Shown piece after piece: positions 26,202 to 34,014 of a stretch of 64,000 nt of DNA. The notes under the pieces are model-generated. The model was not told the DNA's origin and ran no database searches. It saw nothing but the letters and a program-made list of their open reading frames with translations. The DNA is from Oribacterium parvum ACB1 (lineage in GTDB: Bacteria; Bacillota; Clostridia; Lachnospirales; Lachnospiraceae). The stretch spans positions 258,001-322,000 of the forward strand of contig NZ_KE148312.1 of the NCBI RefSeq assembly GCF_000238055.2, given 5' to 3'. The position numbers and the translations under genes were made by a program. Position 1 is the first letter of the stretch. Each line of letters opens with the position of its first letter.

Positions 26202-27495
26202 CTCGCAGCAGAAGAAAGACTCTTTTTCTGATATAGGAACCCTTACGGGCAAGATTGCGGATAAGACGTTGGAGCAGCTTGAACGGGAAGGCGTCTTTGT
26301 CTTCCCTGAAATCGTTAAGGATGCTGAGGACATTACGCGGGATCAAATGATAATCCAGAGCGTTAACGACAGCTATCGTTCTGGAAATGTGATGGGCTTT
26401 CTCGGTTGTGGAGACGAGCGCCTTATTATTGAGTCACGTTTCGGAGGTGAGGAGGATGACTTTTTCTTCCAGTACCTTCTCGACAGAGTGATGGACTTTC
26501 CCAATATTGTCGATTTGGAGTCGGATGCCAATCAGGATAGCCGTCTGTTCAATTTTCTGCTATTCCTGTTTCCGTATTATCTGAAAACAGCCATGCGGAA
26601 AGGTCTGTTCAAAAAATACATTCGGCATAGTTACAATGACGGAAATGTAAAGGGCGCTATCGATATTGCAAGGCACATAGAGAAGAATACACCGTTCACG
26701 GGGAATGTCGCATACTCACAGAGGGAATTTTCTTATGATAACAGCCTGATGGAGCTGGTACGGCATACCATAGAATTTATCAAAAGGAAACCTTATGGTA
26801 GAAATCTCCTCGTTAAAGTAAAGGATGAGGTAAAACTTGTTATTGATGCCACGCCCGGATATGAGCCTTATGACAGGCAGAAAATCATTGAGGAGAACAA
26901 GAAGAATACCGTGCGCCACGCATACTTCCGGGAGTATCTCGCATTGCAGAGGCTGTGCCTTTTGATTCTTCGACATCAGAAGCACCAGATTGGCTCCGGT
27001 TCAAGGCAGATATACGGCATTTTGTTTGACGGCGCATGGCTGTGGGAGGAGTATGTCAATTCCCTAATAGAGGATGTCTTTTATCACCCGATGAACAAAG
27101 GCGGTAAGGGAGCCCAGCGACTTTTTGCGTGTAACATAGGTTTAATCTATCCTGACTTTATCAGCCGAGACAATAAAGTGAGAATAATCGCAGATGCCAA
27201 GTACAAGCCGCTTGATAACATCGGAAATCGGGACTACCTGCAGGTGTTGGCGTATATGTTCCGTTTTGACGCCAAGGCGGGATACTATCTTTACCCAGAG
27301 GCAGAAGGCTCTGATGATATGAAACTGTGGATGAATCGCGGCTCGACCTATGAAGCAAATGTATCGCCGCGTGATGATATTAGCATTACCAAGCATGGCT
27401 TAAAAATTCCTGTGGATTCAACGGATTATGCTGGGTTTGTTACAAAAATGAAAACTCACGAGCAGGAATTCAAACAGGTATTTACAACGAGGTAA
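26176..27495 (+). CDS. mcrC: McrC-like nuclease subunit
   Basis: A 439-residue McrC. The N-terminal half interacts with the McrB hexamer, and the C-terminal PD-(D/E)xK nuclease is visible as IYPDFISRD (Asp327) followed by IIADAKYK (Asp340, Lys342). I start at ATG 26176, with AAGGTGA five bases upstream; this start overlaps the mcrB end by 26 bases, as usual in McrBC loci. A longer frame from 26131 has a TTG without a site. With McrB it should cleave foreign DNA carrying modified bases. Confidence 0.87.
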   Translation: MKLHKIKDNSQQKKDSFSDIGTLTGKIADKTLEQLEREGVFVFPEIVKDAEDITRDQMIIQSVNDSYRSGNVMGFLGCGDERLIIESRFGGEEDDFFFQYLLDRVMDFPNIVDLESDANQDSRLFNFLLFLFPYYLKTAMRKGLFKKYIRHSYNDGNVKGAIDIARHIEKNTPFTGNVAYSQREFSYDNSLMELVRHTIEFIKRKPYGRNLLVKVKDEVKLVIDATPGYEPYDRQKIIEENKKNTVRHAYFREYLALQRLCLLILRHQKHQIGSGSRQIYGILFDGAWLWEEYVNSLIEDVFYHPMNKGGKGAQRLFACNIGLIYPDFISRDNKVRIIADAKYKPLDNIGNRDYLQVLAYMFRFDAKAGYYLYPEAEGSDDMKLWMNRGSTYEANVSPRDDISITKHGLKIPVDSTDYAGFVTKMKTHEQEFKQVFTTR

Positions 27496-27512
27496 TATGA
27501 TTGGAGAGGAAT

Positions 27513-27776
27513 ATGGATAAATATGATTTAACCGCTGCGCACGAGGCGGCAAGATTCAATAGAGATGTGCTTGAGAAAAACAGTAAATGCGGTTGCTTCT
27601 ATTGTCTCAAGATATTCTCTCCAGCTGAGATTGAGGAATGGTGTCCTGAACAGGACGAAGATGAAGAAGTGACAGCTATATGTCCATACTGCGGTATTGA
27701 CGCCATTTTGCCTGAGAGTGCCGATTATCCGCTTACTGATGAATTTCTCGGAGCAATGCAAGAAAGGTGGTTTTGA
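27513..27776 (+). CDS. Small zinc-ribbon protein of the McrBC operon
   Basis: An 87-residue acidic protein with two CxxC pairs: CGCFYCLKIF and CPYCGIDAI. The remainder (HEAARFNRDVLEKNS, EEWCPEQDEDEEV) is like small 'cytoplasmic protein' zinc ribbons found singly in bacteria. It starts 17 bases after mcrC and ends 3 bases before the next gene. ATG 27513 is chosen for GGAG six bases upstream. Its function is not known; in this context it may be a DNA- or protein-binding accessory. Confidence 0.7.
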   Translation: MDKYDLTAAHEAARFNRDVLEKNSKCGCFYCLKIFSPAEIEEWCPEQDEDEEVTAICPYCGIDAILPESADYPLTDEFLGAMQERWF

Positions 27777-27779
27777 TAT

Positions 27780-28637
27780 ATGCTTGGAGCAATAGTCGGT
27801 GACATCGTAGGCTCGGTCTACGAATGGCACAATATTAAAACAAAGGATTTTCCTTTATTTCGTGACGACTGCTTTTTCACAGATGATACCGTCATGACCT
27901 GCGCTGTTGCAGAGGCTGTTATGAATGGCGGAGAAAAGGATGCTTTCATCGATGCCATGAAGAAATATGGTCGGATGTACCCTGACGTGGGATATGGTGG
28001 CAGATTTGGAATGTGGATCAATTCCGATAACCGTGAGCCGTATAACAGCTTTGGAAACGGCTCGGCCATGCGGGTTTCACCCTGCGCATGGATGATGGAT
28101 TGCGGTTTCTGCGCCCGGACGGGAATGTGGCCGTCCAATGGCAGGGACAGAGCAAGGTTGTCTGCTGAAGTAACACATAACCATCCCGAAGGTATCAAGG
28201 GTGCGATGGCAACGACAGATGCAATTTTCATGTGCAGATACTACTTCGGCGGATATTACGGCGACTACGAGCAGCCTATCAATGATGATCCTGCGGAATG
28301 CAAGAAACGCATCAAGGAGCATATTGAAAGCGAATACGGGTACGACCTTTCCAAAACGCTTGATGAAATCCGTCCTACATATCGTTTCAATGAAACCTGC
28401 CAGGATACCGTACCTCAAGCTATCATTGCCTTCCTGGAAAGCACTGACTTTGAGGATGCTATCCGGAACGCTATATCTCTCGGCGGAGACAGCGACACGC
28501 TGGCGACAATTACCGGGAGCATAGCGGAGGCGGCTTACGGCATCCCGGACTGGATTAAGAACAAGGCATATTCATATTTGGACGAGCCACTGAAGGATGT
28601 ACTCAGGCGATGGAAGAAGTTCATTCCGAGAGGTTGA
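27780..28637 (+). CDS. ADP-ribosylglycohydrolase family protein (DraG-like)
   Basis: A 285-residue protein of the DraG/ARH family. The family's metal-binding residues are seen in GAIVGDIVGSVYEW, FFTDDTVMT and SLGGDSDTLATI. Members remove ADP-ribose from proteins, DNA or small molecules with Mg2+ or Mn2+. It starts 3 bases after the zinc-ribbon gene and so belongs to the McrBC operon. The substrate is unknown. An ADP-ribose link to a restriction system is unusual and is an inference from linkage only. Confidence 0.85.
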   Translation: MLGAIVGDIVGSVYEWHNIKTKDFPLFRDDCFFTDDTVMTCAVAEAVMNGGEKDAFIDAMKKYGRMYPDVGYGGRFGMWINSDNREPYNSFGNGSAMRVSPCAWMMDCGFCARTGMWPSNGRDRARLSAEVTHNHPEGIKGAMATTDAIFMCRYYFGGYYGDYEQPINDDPAECKKRIKEHIESEYGYDLSKTLDEIRPTYRFNETCQDTVPQAIIAFLESTDFEDAIRNAISLGGDSDTLATITGSIAEAAYGIPDWIKNKAYSYLDEPLKDVLRRWKKFIPRG

Positions 28638-28686
28638 CTATCGATATTTACTGTTAAAGCAGAAAATAAAACTGAGGAGAATGTTT

Positions 28687-28946
28687 ATGTTTGAAACAAA
28701 GAAAACTGTAAGTGTAATAATGTAGAACATAAAAATTCAAGGGTAGATAAATTAGAAGAACAGGTGCTCGCACTTATTAAAGAAAAATATGGTGAAGCAG
28801 AAGTAAAGCCCAAAGAAAAGATAAAACTATCTTCTAACGAAACAGAAGTAGTAACAGATAATGAGCTTACACGAGAACTTATGGAAAAGTATGTTGAGTC
28901 AGGTATCTGTGAAGGTAGTATAGTTCAAAAAATCATATGGAAATAG
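28687..28946 (+). pseudogene. Small protein gene with early frameshift
   Basis: GAGGAGA and ATG 28687 open a frame that stops after 12 codons. The continuing frame reads CKCNNVEHKNSRVDKLEEQV, then ELTRELMEKYVESGICEGSI, and stops at 28946. Rejoined, it would be ~87 residues with a short coiled region. No family was recognised. A terminator follows at once, as expected for a gene end. Confidence 0.45.
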
Positions 28947-28954
28947 AGGCAAGC

Positions 28955-28979
28955 GGGAGTGAGAAATCACTCTCTTTTT
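28955..28979 (+). terminator. Rho-independent terminator
   Basis: GGGAGTGA (28955-28962) pairs with TCACTCTC (28967-28974) around a GAAA tetraloop, with one G-T pair, followed by TTTTT. It ends the defence island transcript. Confidence 0.8.
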
Positions 28980-29215
28980 GCTGTCTAAAAATAGACAACA
29001 AATTTTGTGTCAGTTGCTTGACACGAGAGGGGAGAGCTTTGCATTTAAATCAGCTTCAGATAGTTGATCTAGAGTTTTCGCTTCCTTGGGAATCGTAAGG
29101 GTAAATGCAATTGAACTCCTGTTTCTTTAGGACAGATATAGTATAATTACTATCGTTTTAAGCAGGTAAGCGTTTTTGTGTCGAATCTTCATGACAAAAG
29201 AAAGCAGGAGGAGAA

Positions 29216-29803
29216 ATGGACCTTATTCAGAAGATAAAGAGAATAGAACAGTACGTAGTAGAGAATTTTGAGGAACTGGACTTGGACGATCCGATAGAAG
29301 AGGGATATTGGGAGGAGTATCAAGAGATTCCCGGGGCTTCGCCGAATGAGATAGAGTCTTTTGAGAAGAAGTTCAACATCAAGCTACCGAAAGACATTAA
29401 GGAGCTTTACAGCTATAAAAACGGAAGCAAATATCTTAGTGTCTTACCTTCAGTAATTCATGACGTGGAAATGTCATTTAACCTGATGAGTTTGGAGCAG
29501 ATGGAGAAGACAAAACAATATTTTCAGAACAGAGACGCTCTTCTGACAGAGTTTCCGGACTTTTTCACTGAAGAAGACATAGAGAAAATGCGGGATAGCA
29601 GGATTAAGCCCTATCTTTTTCATAGGCAATGGATTCCTTTTGCAGAGTATTGTGACAGTTGTTTTTTGATGCTGGATTTTGACCCGGATAAGGAGGGAAG
29701 AGAGGGGCAGATTCTTTGCTATATCCATGATCCGGATGAGGTGACTTATGCAGCATCAGGGGTTTCGGAGTTCGTGGATGATATTTTACAGACAATAGAC
29801 TGA
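29216..29803 (+). CDS. SMI1/KNR4 (SUKH) family protein
   Basis: A 195-residue protein of the SUKH superfamily. The typical opening is seen in GASPNEIESFEKKFNIKLPK and ELYSYKNGS, with the C-terminal core FAEYCDSCFLMLDFDPD. Bacterial SUKH proteins usually act as immunity proteins against polymorphic or contact-dependent toxins. No toxin gene lies beside it, so it is an orphan immunity candidate. RBS AGGAGGAG precedes the ATG. A near-consensus TATAAT at 29142-29147 is the likely -10. Confidence 0.8.
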   Translation: MDLIQKIKRIEQYVVENFEELDLDDPIEEGYWEEYQEIPGASPNEIESFEKKFNIKLPKDIKELYSYKNGSKYLSVLPSVIHDVEMSFNLMSLEQMEKTKQYFQNRDALLTEFPDFFTEEDIEKMRDSRIKPYLFHRQWIPFAEYCDSCFLMLDFDPDKEGREGQILCYIHDPDEVTYAASGVSEFVDDILQTID

Positions 29804-29873
29804 GGGGAATCCGGATTTTAATATTTTGGGAACAGTATTGATAACGGGGGTATTGTCCGAGAAAGGGATGCTT

Positions 29874-30692
29874 ATGGAAGCAATAAAACTACCGAAGAAG
29901 TACCGAGACATTTGTGAGGAAATCAAAAATGGCTCCTATGAAAGTTTGCCGAAGCTTGATGCCTTTGAAGAGAAGTTTCCCCATCAAAATCTTGCGGTAA
30001 GGGCCGGAGTGGAATTTTTTGACCGAAAGTATGAAGAGGCGGTAAGCCATACTCTCCTTCTAATGCCTTTCTGGGATGAGTGGTATTATTCTAATGTAGC
30101 TAACGAATATATGATGGCCATGTGCTTTGCGGCAAAGAAAATCGGACGGGAAGCGGAAGTAAGTAAAGCTCTTCATGAAGAGCAAAGTAGGCTAATGGAA
30201 GCAGAGGAAGAGAAGTGCCTTAAGGGCTCATGCCAACGCTATAATTATTGCGAGATTTTATTGCAGTATATTCATAAGGATATTTTTCCGGAATCAAGGA
30301 GCAGAGATTATCAACCTCCAAAAGAGTTAAAAACCGCTACGGACTTAATCTCAGAGTTTAAACTAAATACGGGAAAAGACTTTGATAAGATGAAGCTTCT
30401 TAATTTACTTTATATGAAGGGTAGCCCCAAAGATACAGTGGACTATTATGAAAGGATCAAGGACTTGAATCTTGGAGAGCTGTATTACGAGGAAGCTTGT
30501 ATTTGCTATCGGTATCTTGGGCAGAAAGAAAAGGTATTGGAAGTGGTAGAACGTTGGGCAAAAAGTAAGCTTTGGGATGTGGCCAGCCCTACCCAGGTTC
30601 GCCCCATGAGCTTCTTTATGTATCTCTTTATGCATGAATATTTGGAGAATGAAGAGAGTTTAAAAAGAATTAGGGAAGCTATCTTCGGATAA
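29874..30692 (+). CDS. Uncharacterised helical protein, full-length copy of a duplicated gene
   Basis: A 272-residue, helix-rich protein with paired amphipathic helices (YEEACICYRYLGQKEKVLEV, LENEESLKRIREAIFG) that suggest TPR-like repeats. The 3' ~190 bases recur almost unchanged at 31468-31687. The start at ATG 29874 is chosen for AAAGGG six bases upstream; a longer frame to 29826 lacks a site. It lies 70 bases after the SUKH gene. Function unknown; an immunity or scaffold role is a guess from context. Confidence 0.6.
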   Translation: MEAIKLPKKYRDICEEIKNGSYESLPKLDAFEEKFPHQNLAVRAGVEFFDRKYEEAVSHTLLLMPFWDEWYYSNVANEYMMAMCFAAKKIGREAEVSKALHEEQSRLMEAEEEKCLKGSCQRYNYCEILLQYIHKDIFPESRSRDYQPPKELKTATDLISEFKLNTGKDFDKMKLLNLLYMKGSPKDTVDYYERIKDLNLGELYYEEACICYRYLGQKEKVLEVVERWAKSKLWDVASPTQVRPMSFFMYLFMHEYLENEESLKRIREAIFG

Positions 30693-30767
30693 AGATGAGG
30701 GAGGAAAGGACGAAGGGAAAGTTCGGAATGCTCCAGCTAGTTGATATAAAAAATGCTAAGACAAAAT

Positions 30768-31085
30768 TTATTTCAGCAATTCATCAATATTTTTCTTTGC
30801 ATATAATAATCTTCTTACTTCCATTGTATTGCCTATTACTACATAGAAAATCGAGAAGTTTCTTACATTGATTCTGTAGTAAACTTGCTTTCTTAATTTA
30901 GAAGATTGGTACTTTGGAAATGAAAGAGGCATTTCTAGTCGTTTGCTGATTGCGAATTCAATATCATCAAGCAATCGGTGAGCTGCACCCGGATTTTTGA
31001 GAGCATTGGTGATGTAGTATGTTACTTCGTATAAATCTTCTTGGAAGATTGGGAGAAAACTTAAGTTATATTTTGGCTTGTTCAT
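30768..31085 (-). CDS. RelE/ParE-type toxin
   Basis: A 105-residue toxin: MNKPKYNLSFLPIFQEDLYE, then the helical AAHRLLDDIEFAISKRLEMP, and the core strands YYRINVRNFSIFYVV and RRLLYAKKNIDELL. It fits the RelE/ParE superfamily of mRNA interferases and gyrase poisons. I start at ATG 31085, with AAGGAGAAGG upstream; the start overlaps the antitoxin end by 20 bases. The longer frame to 31187 runs inside the antitoxin gene. It sits between the two copies of a duplicated gene. Confidence 0.85.
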   Translation of the reverse strand: MNKPKYNLSFLPIFQEDLYEVTYYITNALKNPGAAHRLLDDIEFAISKRLEMPLSFPKYQSSKLRKQVYYRINVRNFSIFYVVIGNTMEVRRLLYAKKNIDELLK

Positions 31086-31338
31086 TAATCCTTCTCCTTG
31101 CAGAACCAAAAACTTCAGATTTAGAGAGTCGAGTTGTAGAGCTTGCTGCAAGGGCATCTGCTTCATCCAGTTTTTTTTCTGTATCATCGGTCAAGGCGGA
31201 ATATTGTTCAAGACTCATTAAAACCATTGTTCCATACCCATTTTTTGTGAGAAATACTGGAGCATTGGAATTAACAACAACATCTTCAATTTCAGGAAAT
31301 TTGTTTCTTAAGTCAGAAACCGGACGGATATTAATCAT
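31066..31338 (-). CDS. Phd/YefM-type antitoxin
   Basis: A 90-residue antitoxin beginning MINIRPVSDLRNKFPEIE, then VFLTKNGYGTMVLMSLEQY, the standard Phd/YefM pattern. The C-terminal tail binds toxin. Upstream, TATCATAAT (31362-31370) and TATCATAA (31384-31391) are direct repeats 22 bp apart in the promoter region and may be the autoregulatory site. RBS AAAAGGAGAA precedes the ATG. Confidence 0.85.
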   Translation of the reverse strand: MINIRPVSDLRNKFPEIEDVVVNSNAPVFLTKNGYGTMVLMSLEQYSALTDDTEKKLDEADALAASSTTRLSKSEVFGSARRRINEQAKI

Positions 31339-31467
31339 AGGGGTTCTCCTTTTTGCTTTACTATCATAATAATATCGTTATTTTATCATAAATAGGAGAA
31401 AGGACAAGGGGGATAGTTATATTTTGAACAAGTCGTGATACAATAAATTATCTTTTTGTACAGTATT

Positions 31468-31687
31468 TGGCTTCGTCGGGAACTTATTACGAGCAAGCTA
31501 GTATTTGTTATCGGTATCTTGGGCAAAAAGATTGGAAGTGGTAGAACGTTGGGCAAAAAGCAAGCTTCGGGATGTAGCCAGTCCTACGCAGGTTCGTCCC
31601 ATGAGCTTCTTTACGTATCCCTTTTTGCATGAGTATTTGGAAAATGAAGAGAGTTTAAAAAGAATTAGGGAAGCTATCTTTGGATAA
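31468..31687 (+). pseudogene. Duplicated 3' fragment of the 29874-30692 gene
   Basis: The segment matches the last ~70 codons of the upstream gene, including RWAKSKLRDVASPTQVRPMS and the identical end KRIREAIFG with stop. A short deletion after 'YRYLGQK' breaks the frame, and no start is present. The bases after the stop (GATGAGGGAGGAAA) also match those after the full copy, so the duplication extended into the next intergenic RBS. Confidence 0.8.
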
Positions 31688-31705
31688 AGATGAGGGAGGA
31701 AAAGG

Positions 31706-32089
31706 ATGAAGAAAAACACCGTTAGAGTGATCAAAATCGGTAAGGAAGCCCTGTATGAATTTCTCTATGAAAATATGATTTCTGAGGAGGAAAGTCTCTT
31801 GCAAGTGCCTGCTACAGAAGTGATGAATAGCTTTGCCATGGACTGGGAAAGGGGAGAGTTTATTTTCATGGCACATCAGGCGGAAGATGCGGATGGAGAA
31901 TTGATTCCTTTACCGAAGGAAATTCAGCCGGAAACTCTGTTGAAAGCCCTGCCGGAAACGGCTGAATCTCTACTGAAACGAGGAAAGGTCTATCGGGACT
32001 ATAGCTTTGAGGAATTAAAAAGACTTTGCGGAGAAAACGAAGATAACGACGGAAATATTCATAGATGTAAAAATCCTTCCGGGTTTTAA
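31706..32089 (+). CDS. Uncharacterised 127-residue acidic protein
   Basis: The protein starts MKKNTVRVIKIGKEALYEFL and is rich in Glu and Leu, with a likely alpha/beta fold (MDWERGEFIFMAHQAED). No motif or family was recognised. The RBS GAGGGAGGAAA is shared with the duplicated spacer. It probably was the original downstream partner of the duplicated gene. Size and acidity fit immunity-like proteins, but that is only a suggestion. Confidence 0.5.
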   Translation: MKKNTVRVIKIGKEALYEFLYENMISEEESLLQVPATEVMNSFAMDWERGEFIFMAHQAEDADGELIPLPKEIQPETLLKALPETAESLLKRGKVYRDYSFEELKRLCGENEDNDGNIHRCKNPSGF

Positions 32090-32118
32090 AAAAGAAGTGT
32101 TTTTTCACAGCCTTCAGT

Positions 32119-32253
32119 TATAATGGAAAACAGCAGAATCAAGATAGTATCAAAGAAGCTAAGCAACAGAATCAAAGATGATATTAAAGAAGTGAAACCA
32201 ATAAAATCAGAAAAGAATCAAAGAGAACCAAACCATAGAATCAAAGGAGGTTT
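32119..32253 (+). repeat. Promoter and degenerate AGAATCAAAG repeats upstream of pepV
   Basis: TATAAT (32119-32124) is a likely -10. From 32133 to 32250 the leader holds at least six variants of AGAATCAAAG/A at irregular spacing, which would be transcribed. This is another degenerate intergenic array of the kind seen at 8017 and 21372. Confidence 0.5.
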
Positions 32254-32259
32254 CAGACA

Positions 32260-33639
32260 ATGAAGTTTTTAGAGGAAGCACGGGCGTATCAGGACAATAT
32301 GATTGCTGACTTGCGAGAACTTATAAAGATTGAATCCGTGCGGGATGACGATGCGGCAACGAAGGAGGCTCCATTCGGGCCAAACATTGCAAAGTGCTTG
32401 GGTAAGGCCTTGGAAATCGGTAAGCGAGACGGCTTTCAGGTGGAAAATGTCGATGGCTATGCGGGTGTAATTCAGTACGGTAATTTAGAGGAGTCGGTAG
32501 GCATACTGGGACACATGGATATCGTTCCCATCGGAGATGGCTGGCACTTTGATCCCTTGGCAGGAGAAATTAAGGACGGCTATATCATGGGAAGAGGAAC
32601 CTGTGATGACAAGGGCCCTGCCATTGCGGCGTATTATGCGATGAAGATATTAAAGGATAAGGGCTATAAGCTAAAGCACAATATCCAGATGATTTTGGGT
32701 ACGGATGAGGAAAATACCTCTGCCGGCATCCTTTACTATAAGAAGGTGCGTAAGAATCCTATTATGGGAATCGTACCGGATGCGGAGTTCCCCTGTATCT
32801 ACGCGGAAAAGGGAATTCTGGACTTTAGCGCTGAAGGGAAAATTGATTCCTGCATAAAGTCTATGCAGTCCGGCACAGCTTTTAATGTAGTAATCGGTAA
32901 GGCGGATGTAATTGTGGATAAGCCGCTCGAAAAAGAGTATTTTGAAAAGTTCCTGCTTGCGAATGGACTAAGCGGAGAATGTCATCAGGATGAGGAGGGC
33001 GCGCATTATCATATTGATGGAAAACCCTTCCATGCTTCTCGCCCTTACATGGGTGTGAATGCGGCGGTGAAGATGTTTGAATTTGTCGGAAGCTGCTATA
33101 ACGATGCCTTCAGTTTAAATGCTGTGAAGCTGTTCAAGGATCCGTACGGTGTCGGCCTGAAGGTGGATTATGACGGTGCCTACATGGGCCCCTTGACCTT
33201 TAACTTGGGTAAGGCAAATATTGAAAATGGCCGGGTTTACTTTGCCTTGGACTACCGTTATCCGAATGAATGTGAAGGCAGTGATTTGCTAAAAAGAAGT
33301 GCGGACATCATTCAGGAAGTCTTACATATCGATACGACCTTAGTAGACGATTCCAAGTGGCTTCTGAACAATCCGGACAGTGAACTCATTAAAACTTGTC
33401 TGAAGCACTACCGTGCCTTTAGCGGAGATACCTATACACCGCCTCTTCGTATCGGCGGAGGTACCTATGCGCGCAGCTTTGAGAATTTTGCCGCCTTCGG
33501 TCCGATTTTCCCGACAAGAGAATATGCATCATGGGTTGGCGCAGAGCATGAGGCGGACGAGGGCTTTGAAATAGAGACGATGCTTCTCGCCTGTGCAATT
33601 TATACCAATGTGCTTTATGATTTAGCATGTGAAAAATAA
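32260..33639 (+). CDS. pepV: Dipeptidase PepV (M20 metallopeptidase)
   Basis: A 459-residue M20A peptidase of normal length. Metal site 1 lies in GILGHMDIVPIGDGW (His-x-Asp), bridging Asp in GRGTCDDKGP, general base Glu pair in LGTDEENTS, and later metal ligands in PDAEFP and near the C-terminus (FPTREYASWVGAEHEADEG). It releases amino acids from dipeptides and some beta-Ala dipeptides in the cytoplasm, feeding peptide catabolism. RBS AAAGGAGG precedes the ATG. It is monocistronic with a strong hairpin downstream. Confidence 0.92.
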   Translation: MKFLEEARAYQDNMIADLRELIKIESVRDDDAATKEAPFGPNIAKCLGKALEIGKRDGFQVENVDGYAGVIQYGNLEESVGILGHMDIVPIGDGWHFDPLAGEIKDGYIMGRGTCDDKGPAIAAYYAMKILKDKGYKLKHNIQMILGTDEENTSAGILYYKKVRKNPIMGIVPDAEFPCIYAEKGILDFSAEGKIDSCIKSMQSGTAFNVVIGKADVIVDKPLEKEYFEKFLLANGLSGECHQDEEGAHYHIDGKPFHASRPYMGVNAAVKMFEFVGSCYNDAFSLNAVKLFKDPYGVGLKVDYDGAYMGPLTFNLGKANIENGRVYFALDYRYPNECEGSDLLKRSADIIQEVLHIDTTLVDDSKWLLNNPDSELIKTCLKHYRAFSGDTYTPPLRIGGGTYARSFENFAAFGPIFPTREYASWVGAEHEADEGFEIETMLLACAIYTNVLYDLACEK

Positions 33640-33667
33640 GAGCATTTGAAAAACAGGGGACAGATTG

Positions 33668-33722
33668 TACCGACCCCCAAAAGTTAGACCAATAATCTAA
33701 CGATTGGGAGGTCGGTATTTTT
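33668..33722 (+). terminator. Long hairpin terminator resembling an IS end
   Basis: TACCGACC (33668-33675) pairs with GGTCGGTA (33710-33717). Inner pairs are CCCAA/TTGGG and GTTAGA/TCTAAC, and a T run follows. The outer sequence TACCGACCCCCAAAAGTTAGA looks like the terminal repeat of IS3-type elements, so the terminator may be a domesticated element end. Confidence 0.65.
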
Positions 33723-33726
33723 ATGG

Positions 33727-34014
33727 CTAAAATTTTCTCCTTGGATTTTTCGGGAACCATCCTTTTTCCACTCTCTTTTCCTGCTCATATAATTCATGAA
33801 TACTCCAAAAGCAGGAGATGCCAAAGATGGCCAAACTTCCGGAGAGGAAAAGAGAAGGGAGAAAAAGACTGGCTATACAGGCGGATAGACCTATTAAGAA
33901 AAAAAGCCAAGCTATTTTTTTACTAAAGTAATACTCCGCATACACCACTATGGGATGAAATATCCCTATGCAGAGAAAGCAAACCAAGCCTAAGAGTAAA
34001 CCTTGAAAGCTCAT
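33727..34014 (-). CDS. DUF4491 family membrane protein
   Basis: A 95-residue protein with three membrane segments and a basic C-terminal tail. Family marks are GIFHPIVVYAEYYF, FGISCFWSIHELYEQ and KGWFPKNPRRK. Function is not established. It overlaps the end of the DUF438 gene by an ATGA junction and so is translated from the same mRNA. The two families are often near each other, which suggests a functional link, but none is proven. Confidence 0.85.
   Translation of the reverse strand: MSFQGLLLGLVCFLCIGIFHPIVVYAEYYFSKKIAWLFFLIGLSACIASLFLPSLFLSGSLAIFGISCFWSIHELYEQEKRVEKGWFPKNPRRKF

Noticed and set aside
28980-29215. Possible toxin gene paired with the SUKH protein
   Set aside because: No open frame of useful length on either strand; the region only shows a promoter-like TATAAT.
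33723-33926. Plus-strand frame opposite the DUF4491 gene
   Set aside because: The minus strand encodes a complete DUF4491 protein coupled to the DUF438 gene. The plus frame has no RBS support beyond the terminator.
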